From the NCBI GenBank assembly GCA_947652115.1, contig OX393572.1, positions 15,139,862 through 15,203,861 on the forward strand: DNA of 64,000 bases. The letters run 5' to 3'. Positions 57,824-64,000 of the stretch are shown in pieces. A program made the translations under genes and the position numbers. Each line of letters begins with the position of its first letter. The first letter of the stretch is position 1. Source of the DNA: Blastomussa wellsi. Lineage: Eukaryota; Cnidaria; Anthozoa; Scleractinia; Plerogyridae. The notes under the pieces are model-generated. The model ran no database searches. It worked only from the letters and a program-made list of their open reading frames with translations, and was not told where the DNA came from.

Positions 57824-60800
57824 GTTTGAGAAGGACATAACAACATACAATCATGTACAAACCCTAAAAGAAAAGAATATGCGTGAAAACATGGGCTTTC
57901 TATCCTCAATACCTCAAGTTACTCCTGAATGCACAATGTACAGCCCTGAAAGAGGGAGTTCACTCTTCAGGGTTCTATTGTAGTCACTCTATTTATCTTG
58001 CAGCATGAGCCATACACTTTTACACCTACTGATGAAGAAATTTCCAAAAAAAGGTAGTGGCTAAGAACATTAATTTTACTCTATTTACCCAGAATGTGTC
58101 TTCCTTAATTAAACCTTGTCCTTTTTGAAGATTTGATCTCTGTATTTGATTGCGTCTTCATGGTTATCCATACCCATAATTTGATTATTCAGTATTGGTA
58201 ACCATGGTTAACCATACCATAATTTGTTTATTGGTCACCATGGTTACCGATCCATACCCGTCATTTGGGTATTGGTCACCATAGTTACTGATCCATACCC
58301 ATCAGTTGGGTATTGATCACCATGGTTACTGATCCATACCTGTCATTTGGGTATTGGTCACCATGGTTACTGACCATACCCATCATTCACGTACAACATT
58401 TTTGGAAAACAAATGGCTATTTAGAATACTTAAATCCACAATTACATGTTATAGAACACAAGAATAAAACAAATAAATTATTAGTCAAACACTGATAATT
58501 AATTTTCAATAAGATTAATTTGAACCTTCGCATTTTTCAGCTCTCCATTGTAAGAATAGTGCTGACTTCAGCTCAAGAAAATTGGGTGTTTTTTTCAATA
58601 TTTCGCAGCAATAGTCCCAATACATTTGAAAAGATGTCCAGAAAAATTCAGCTAGATGTCGCCGATTTCATCTTGTTCACACACTAAAAAGAGAATCCAA
58701 GAAACATTATCACCTTTTCAATATTGCTACTAAAATGTAAATATAAATGCAAATTTAATGTCAAACACGGAGTGCTTACGAGATCACCCGAGCCATGATA
58801 AAGTGCTTGACAATAATCCAGATCGAATTGGAATTTGGAAATGTTGGTTTTTGAGTAATATATCAAACACGAGAGACAGTGGTTCATCACATTTCCAAAC
58901 ACCGAGATGAGAGTTGAAAATACGACGCGTAGCGGAATATTTTTGACGAACTTCGAGGTGTTTGGAAATGTGATGAAACACTGTCTCTCGTGTTTGATAT
59001 ATCTTCTCAATCGAAACTAAAACTACGGAGAAAACAAAGAAATAAAATCGTAAAAATCTATGCTAATTAAGATCACATTTCCAAACACGGTTACGGTTCT
59101 GATTTCCTTTGTTTTCACGTGATGAATTATTAATGAGTTTGAGAAGGATAGGGGAAAACCGGAGTACCCAGAGAAAAACCTCTCGGAGGAAGGAAGAGAA
59201 CCAACAACAAACAAATTTTTAATAATTTCAATTCCATTTACATTTTTTCAGAATGTTTGAAGTTGTTGGTTCATGCATGAAGTACATTGACTGCAACTCG
59301 GATTCACTTTCATTAAGTTCCCTTGTACTCCCTTATACATGTACATATTGTTGCATGGATAGAGGCCTTGTCTTGCCCCATAACACAATACATCTTTAAA
59401 AGATTGACTTTTCACATTTCTGTACATTTTTTAAGGTTAAGGATCCAGTATAGTTGTGCAAAAGATAAATACTTCAGAGGGTGCGAGATGGAGGCAGCCT
59501 TAGCAGGCTGGCAATCTGGAGCAGCAGTTGTGAACTCAGTGTTCAGGAAATGTGAATATGATTGGAGAACAGTGAGTGCAGTATCATAGAATAATTCTAA
59601 CAAATTGTTATTTATTTTCCTCATTTGCCATCCATTTTGTTATGTGCCGTTGTAGCTGACAGAGGAATGTCATGTTTAATTGTAGATGTGTGACTATCTT
59701 CGTCAACGCGGAGTTGAAGAGGCTGATCTTGTAACGTTCCGGAAGGGGAATGTATGTAAACCTGTGCTTCAAATGTTACCATGTTATAGTTAACAACTAT
59801 TCACCGAAGTGGAAGTGGCTAGATAACAATTATTCCATGAGCCCACGTTGGATATATAACAATTATTCCATGAGCCCGCGTTGGATATGAAGTGATAAAA
59901 TGACCAACGAGCGCGTAGCGCGAGTTGGTTATAATCACTTCATATCCATCAAGGGCGAATGGAATAATTGGTTTAGTAAATTCTCAAACCGGGTTTTGCC
60001 GCCGATTTTTTTTTTCCACAATTTTACAAAGCGTAAAATAAAAACTTGGCGCATTATTTCCCATATGACATAAAACTCCAACTATTGGCTCATAGTCCGA
60101 GTTTTTTAGCCAATCAAAAAGCTAGAAATGCAATAGTCGGAGCTGAGAATATACTAACGATGGATATTTACCGAGCTGCAAATTGGCGAGGAAAATATCC
60201 TTCTCAAACTCATTAATTATTCATACGGAGTGCCCCATTTTGGTCAGGTGCATGTATCTTGATACCCAATGAAAATCTAGATCAAGGTTACTCCAGTTAG
60301 TTCAAAAACTGATTAAAACACTGATCAAGAAACTTGAATTTTAATTAGTCTTAATACTAAATACAGTATATTTGCCGCTTCAATTATTACTTACAGCAAC
60401 AATACGGCAACATATTATTTGCTCACAAACTCCTTCTCCTCCTTCTTGCACTTAATGTGAAGCCCTTCTCGAACGCCATCCTTCATCTCGGCATCTAAGC
60501 AACGCCGGAATAGGACAAACCTTCGAAAAAGAGAAAAACAACACACCAAATTCAATTTCCAAAACAGTGCATTTTAAAATTCTGAACAATGCGGTCTAAA
60601 AGTTGTCAATTACCTTTTGTCACTAACGTCCAGAGGTTCAAAGCTTCGGATCCATTTTTCTCCTCCAAATCACGCTTGAGAGCACAAATGATACCATAAA
60701 CAGTCTTGGGAGGGTATCTTCCACCGGACTTTTTAGCTACCTCCATCACGAATTTCGACAGCCAAAGAAAACGATTTAAGAACGCGAAATCGTTCTGATC

Positions 60801-62733
60801 CGGACTCGAGCTCCATCACGCGGCGTAATGTTAATCTGGCAAAAAACCCGCCCGCATGTCCACATGATAAATATTCATTTACCATTTATTGAACATGCCT
60901 TCTAATTACCTATTCTTCGAAAATAATTTCACTAAATTTTCTCACTAGTTTGAGAAGTCATGTCAAAAACTCGTGCTTCGTGTTTCACCTCGAAACAATA
61001 AAAACACTCGACCTGCGGCCTCTTGCTTTCATCTGTTTCTCGGCGTTTGGAACCCCTGATGAAACACTCGCATTCGTTTTTTTTGACATATTACATCACT
61101 AGCTACCGACACTGAGCTGAATAATTGTTTTAGCAAATACTAAAACTGCAAGATAACCCAAAAATGATTATTTCAACTCAATGGACCAATTCCGATATAT
61201 TAATATTTTGACATGTCGCAGAGGCTTAGGGGAATAAAACAAAAGATTTTGCATCGAGGCTTAGGGATGAATAAATAATTTCTTTTGTTTTATTCCCCCA
61301 AGCCTCGGCGTCATGTTAGAATTTTAATATATCGGAATTGGTCTATTATTTACGTGCAGGTCTGGTAGGCTTACGAGTTGCCCGTAGGTGAATAAAAAAG
61401 GATATCCCATGTTTGAATAGCCAATCAGAGTGCACCTGTGATTTTGCCAAAATGAGTCCCGGGTGGGTGGTGATAAGTTTTCAGCTTAAGAAACACTTCA
61501 TAATTATATAATTATGTAGACTGCTGTAGAGAGAAAATTTGAATTTGAATTTACCCGTATTGCAATCCAAACGGCCGTTTGAAGTTTGAAATTAACTTTT
61601 CCCAGAACGCTTGTGAATTTAATCTCGGGGTCACTTAGAGAAACAAATTAAGTCTAGATGTCTCAAATAGTGTTCAAAATGTTACCATAGTATGAACTGA
61701 TTTTTAGTAAGTAATTCTTGCACTTGTGGCTCAAACTTTGTGTGGAATCCGTCTTCATAGTTCAAGGTCACACAGGATTTTTCTTTTCCTCAACAAGGTC
61801 TACTTAGCGCGACTTTGGGGCTCACCCTCAGGCTTGGTTTCATGGCAGTTTGATTTCACTTCCTGTGGCTTAGTGATTGACACCGTTACCATAGCAACTC
61901 GGCATGTAGCAACCGAGAATGGGCAAGTGGAATGGAAACTAGAAGGAGCTGGCGAAATTGTGCAGAATCTGGAAATACGAGGTGGTATGTAACATTAATT
62001 CGGTATATCATTGACTTTGAAATTATAGTTTCTAGTTTTCACCCGCCGTTGTCCTTGAGAGACGCGGGGGCCTCAGGCCTAATGGGTCGGCACTCGATAA
62101 CATCTCTTGAATGGCGCCCAACACTTAGATGTTTTTAGACATTGATTTTTTGTCCAATAAAAAGAAAAAGCAAAGTCTACCATAAAAGCATAGAGGTGGC
62201 ATCGATCCCGCGGCACTCAGATCACGAGCTATTCCCACCAACCACTACACTACCGAGACCCGGCTGCCAAACACCGAAAATTTTAAGAATTTATCGTGTT
62301 ACCCTTACCATTCTTGAGATGATCTCAAGAAAACCTCGAGGAATCGTGACGTGTCGCCCTGTCCAGGTTCTCTTCAAGCAGGGGGGAGTAACCCTGCGAT
62401 GGATTAGCATCCCGTCTGAAGGGAGTAGAAACACTCATAATCGCTTCATGCTAAGGAAACCGGGATAAGCTCCGGCCTGATGGGCCACAGGGCTCGTATC
62501 CAAACTTTACCCTTACTTTTATCAATGCAATGATGTGTTGTTGGTTTACAGATCAGGAACCATTAACAACCTCTTTTCTGAGTGGCTGCAAGTCGTTCAA
62601 ACTAACAGCTTTACTCAGTGGTGGAAATGGACCGTGTGCTTGGCAGCATGCCCAGCTTTTCAGCCAACCAATTGACCGCGAGGACGACATGTCTTTAGCC
62701 ATCACCGTCACACTGCGGGATTCAGAGTCATAA
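50802..62733 (+). CDS. NGLY1: Peptide:N-glycanase (PNGase), cytosolic
   Basis: PNGase cleaves the bond between asparagine and N-glycans on misfolded glycoproteins exported from the ER, feeding them to the proteasome. Ten exons join in phase to 490 residues: 50,802-50,837, 51,377-51,587, 52,844-53,032, 53,776-54,002, 55,240-55,350, 56,271-56,414, 58,004-58,053, 59,436-59,571, 61,798-61,984 and 62,552-62,733 (TAA). Zinc CxxC pairs lie at residues 94-97 and 126-129. The transglutaminase-like triad is Cys152 (GRCGE), His179 (TDHVW) and Asp196 (HCD), with spacings 27 and 17 as in human. The PAW domain covers about residues 300-490 and ends with [10 protein letters not shown]. The start is the ATG at 50,802 with a good context; an in-frame TGA lies 7 nt upstream. 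No PUB domain is encoded, so the protein is shorter than the 654-residue human enzyme. The loop after Asp196 is also about five residues shorter. All splice sites are GT/AG. Exon 1 is the least certain. Confidence 0.95.
53089..53251. repeat. G-run and C-run pair in NGLY1 intron 3
   Basis: A G-rich tract with four or more G-runs (about 53,095-53,132) is followed 100 bp later by a C tract (53,228-53,251). The two can pair into a long stem, and the G tract alone could form a quadruplex. The flanks carry inverted TGCCTAATAGGCA-like words, so the whole may be an inserted element. Confidence 0.55.
54611..54690 (+). mobile_element. SINE tail in NGLY1 intron 4
   Basis: CTTGGGCAAGACACCTGACT and CACCCAGGTGTATAAATGC match, in the opposite orientation, the tail of the SINE at 45,913-46,060. 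A tRNA-like head is not recognisable. Confidence 0.65.
54695..54979. mobile_element. 285-bp foldback MITE in NGLY1 intron 4
   Basis: The outer arms TCGTCCCCAGTGCCACTTGT and the inverse GGCACTGGGGACAAGAAT pair. So do TTAGCCGGCTGGGCCTGTGC and CAGGCCCAGCCAGCTAA, and near the centre GAGTCCAATCACATC and GATGTGATTGGACTC. Almost the whole length is self-complementary, with TTTTAAA and TTTAAAA at the tip. Confidence 0.85.
57550..57834. mobile_element. Dispersed foldback element, copy 1 (NGLY1 intron 6)
   Basis: It shares AATATATCAAACAC, AGAGTTGAAAATACGA, AAATCTATGCTAATTA and TTATTAATGAGTTTGAGAAG, in this order, with 58,855-59,149. The end word also occurs inverted near 60,199. This copy is more decayed than copy 2. 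Confidence 0.75.
58161..58390 (+). repeat. 41-bp minisatellite in NGLY1 intron 7
   Basis: About five and a half tandem copies of a 41-bp unit containing TTGGTCACCATGGTTACTGA and CCATACCCATCATTTGGGTA. The first copies are the most diverged. The unit includes the inverted pair GGTAACCATGGTTACC. Confidence 0.85.
58855..59149. mobile_element. Dispersed foldback element, copy 2 (NGLY1 intron 7)
   Basis: TATCAAACACGAGAGACAGT near the start pairs with ACTGTCTCTCGTGTTTGATA 120 bp later, and ATCACATTTCCAAACACC pairs with GGTGTTTGGAAATGTGAT, making a strong hairpin. It is the better preserved relative of 57,550-57,834. Confidence 0.8.
59686..59751 (+). CDS. NGLY1: Possible alternative 66-nt exon of NGLY1
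   Basis: An AG acceptor and a strong GTATGT donor flank 66 nt, phase 0 at both ends, encoding [15 protein letters not shown] and VTFRKGN. The neighbouring exons join directly in frame (CEYDWRT to VYLARLWGS), which matches the continuous human sequence at this place in the PAW domain. Including this exon would insert 22 residues there. It could be a cassette exon giving a variant PAW domain, or a fortuitous open exon. The residues faintly recall the first helix pair of a SAM domain. Confidence 0.45.
59823..59970. mobile_element. Foldback element in NGLY1 intron 9
   Basis: CAATTATTCCATGAGCCCGC and GTTGGATATGAAGTGAT pair with the inverse strand at 59,932-59,970. The tip is CCAACGAGCGCGTAGCGCGA. 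The left end is tandemly repeated once (59,825 and 59,860). Confidence 0.8.
60415..60828 (-). pseudogene. Crypton-like tyrosine recombinase (ZMYM/KIAA1958-type) fragment, antisense in NGLY1 intron 9
   Basis: The minus strand reads [40 protein letters not shown] and DLEEKNGSE. In the next frame it continues [20 protein letters not shown] and AEMKDG to a TAA at 60,415-60,417. This is the conserved N-terminal part of the tyrosine-recombinase-derived domain found in Cryptons and in host ZMYM and KIAA1958-like proteins (pattern W..KFV.E...K.G..YPP.T.Y.I...L.R, then F..LD.EMK). A putative intron (60,521-60,613) with GT/AG ends separates the parts. A one-base frameshift near 60,655 and the missing catalytic half make it a remnant. 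The family is inferred from memory of the pattern. Confidence 0.7.
61180..61347. mobile_element. Foldback MITE in NGLY1 intron 9
   Basis: AATGGACCAATTCCGATATA at the left pairs with TATATCGGAATTGGTCTATT at the right. GAGGCTTAGGGGAATAAAAC pairs with GTTTTATTCCCCCAAGCCTC. Length 168 bp; no coding capacity. Confidence 0.85.
62340..62520 (+). mobile_element. SINE tail in the last NGLY1 intron
   Basis: GGATTAGCATCCCGTCTGAA, CGCTTCATGCTAAGGAAACC and AAGCTCCGGCCTGATGGGCC follow one another. The family recurs inverted at 44,330-44,460. It ends about 30 bp before the acceptor of the last coding exon (62,552). A tRNA-like stretch on the other strand (62,190-62,265) may be a separate SINE head. Confidence 0.7.
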
Positions 62734-63176
62734 GATATGACAAACACAATTTTTATTTTAGACAAAGACGATAAAATATTGGTAATTAAAAAATTTGGGA
62801 ACGTCATTTTTAAAAAATTGTGACCAATATTTATAAACTAAAATAAGAATATTGGTATTAAATTTAGTTGTGGGCTTGGAGCCACGATTTATGCTGCTTT
62901 CAAATAAGCAAGCGAGAGAAATATTTACCCGATTGATATATATTTGCAAATCTTTAGATAAATTAAGTGTCGTTTTGCTTCAAAGCATCAATGGCATTAA
63001 TTGTTCAACTTGAAAAAATATTGACATTAAATGAACTACGGCGGTTTATTTACCTTTTTCAACTTCAAGTTGTTAAGACGGAATCCATCGGGAAGCCGAG
63101 TAATATTTATTTAAGTTGGACAAAAATCGAGTACCAGAATATTAATTTAAATCATATTGCGTTATTTTCTACCCTT

Positions 63177-63182
63177 AATAAA
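63177..63182 (+). terminator. Candidate NGLY1 poly(A) signal AATAAA
   Basis: The first canonical AATAAA on the plus strand that I noticed after the stop lies about 445 nt downstream. The variant ATTAAA at 62,785-62,790 is a nearer alternative. Position is the only evidence. Confidence 0.35.
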
Positions 63183-63219
63183 AGGAAAAGATGTAAGTAA
63201 TTATCCGTGATAACACCAA

Positions 63220-63651
63220 CAACAATTTCTTATCAGAGCCCGAGAAAATGAATTTTAAAGATCACAAGCTATAGGCAAAATCTTACGTGTAGCCATTTTT
63301 TGTAAAATCGTCTTTAAGCGATAATTTGTGGAATTCAGTGACACTTCGAAATTTGTTTTCGATGTTTGGTGTTGTTAGAAAAGATTTCTTTTGATAAGAT
63401 ATTTGAAGCAGTAACACAAAAGTTTGCAATAAGGTGTAAATAATTTTGGTTCAACAATTTCTTATCAGAATCTGAGAAAATGAATTTCAAAGTTTGCAAG
63501 CTATAGCCAAAACCTCACATCTTTTAAGTGATTCAGTGGAATTCAGTGGAACTTCGAAATTTGTTTTCGATGTTTGGTGGTGTTAGAAAAGATTTCTCGT
63601 GATAAGATATTTGATGCAGTAACACAAAAGCTTGCAATAAGGTTATTTTGG
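63220..63651 (+). repeat. Tandem duplication downstream of NGLY1
   Basis: Two adjacent copies, 63,220-63,451 and 63,452-63,651. Both begin CAACAATTTCTTATCAGA and contain ACTTCGAAATTTGTTTTCGA and TGCAGTAACACAAAAG (AGCAGTAACACAAAAG in copy 1). Copy 2 lacks about 30 bp. No ORF is conserved between the copies. Confidence 0.85.
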
Positions 63652-63904
63652 TACATAATTTTGTCCAATAAATACTCGAAGTCCCGGCAGTTTCCGTCTT
63701 AATGCTTATGAAAACATTTTCTTTAGCAGTAAGGAAGGTATTTAACGTAGAAACATTTACTCAAAATGGTAAATAAAATGATCGAGTCTTTCGGGCAAAT
63801 GTGTGTTTTATCTCTTGGAAATGATCTGGTCAGAAAATAAAGCCGGAGACATTTTGAGCGACAAGTCGTTTCAACTCGTCGCGGTACGGTGAATGTGGCA
63901 AGGT

Positions 63905-63972
63905 GAATTTTTGGTGGCTGGGACCGAACCCTTGCTTCCTACTGTCTTAACTTCCTGTAGCCGAACCAGTTT
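63905..63972 (-). mobile_element. tRNA-like SINE head at the window end
   Basis: The reverse complement contains CTGGTTCGGCTACAGGAAGT and then GGGTTCGGTCCCAGCC, which resemble box A and box B. No cloverleaf could be completed, so a SINE or tRNA relic is more likely than a working tRNA. Confidence 0.4.
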
Positions 63973-64000
63973 TAACCCAGATTCCTCCAACATTTTCGTT

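Overview
The window comes from an animal nuclear genome, most likely an anthozoan cnidarian and probably a stony coral. The genes have introns with GT/AG splice sites and metazoan protein families. The DNA between them is full of foldback MITEs and tRNA-derived SINE fragments of kinds common in coral genomes. I cannot name the species from the sequence.

Region 1 (1 to about 38,650) is one uninterrupted satellite array. Its basic period is about 395 bp and is itself a dimer of two related halves: A (about 187 bp) and B (about 207 bp, carrying a 16-bp palindrome). Variant markers show a further level of order: 5-dimer blocks (1,975 bp) in the left part and 10- or 11-dimer blocks (3,950 and 4,345 bp) in the right part. 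A single unit near 19,521 is 355 bp long. The right edge (about 36,450-37,985) holds a divergent subfamily that alternates dimers and trimers. All short ORFs in this array are by-products of the repeat.

Region 2 (38,650-50,800) is a mosaic of mobile elements around a minus-strand gene that I could assemble exon by exon: the 3' part of E(z)/EZH2, the catalytic subunit of Polycomb repressive complex 2. Six exons (49,709 down to 45,064) encode the end of the CXC region and a complete SET domain, and an AATAAA signal follows the stop. No N-terminal exons are visible in the window. A second copy of one 82-nt SET exon lies 9.4 kb away, at 39,468-39,549, between two 129-bp direct repeats. A class A GPCR fragment sits in an E(z) intron, and a more decayed relative lies downstream of the gene.

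Region 3 (50,802-62,733) is an apparently complete plus-strand gene for peptide:N-glycanase (NGLY1), which removes N-glycans from misfolded glycoproteins in the cytosol. The exon phases join without error to a 490-residue protein. It keeps the zinc CxxC pairs, the Cys-His-Asp triad and the C-terminal PAW domain, but seems to start without the usual PUB domain. A symmetric 66-nt exon may be alternatively included. The introns hold foldback elements, a 41-bp minisatellite, a G-run/C-run pair and the antisense remains of a Crypton-like tyrosine recombinase gene.

Region 4 (62,734-64,000) is 3' flank with a tandem duplication and a tRNA-like SINE head. E(z) and NGLY1 are arranged head to head but act in unrelated pathways (chromatin silencing and cytosolic glycoprotein quality control), so nothing here suggests an operon-like functional link.
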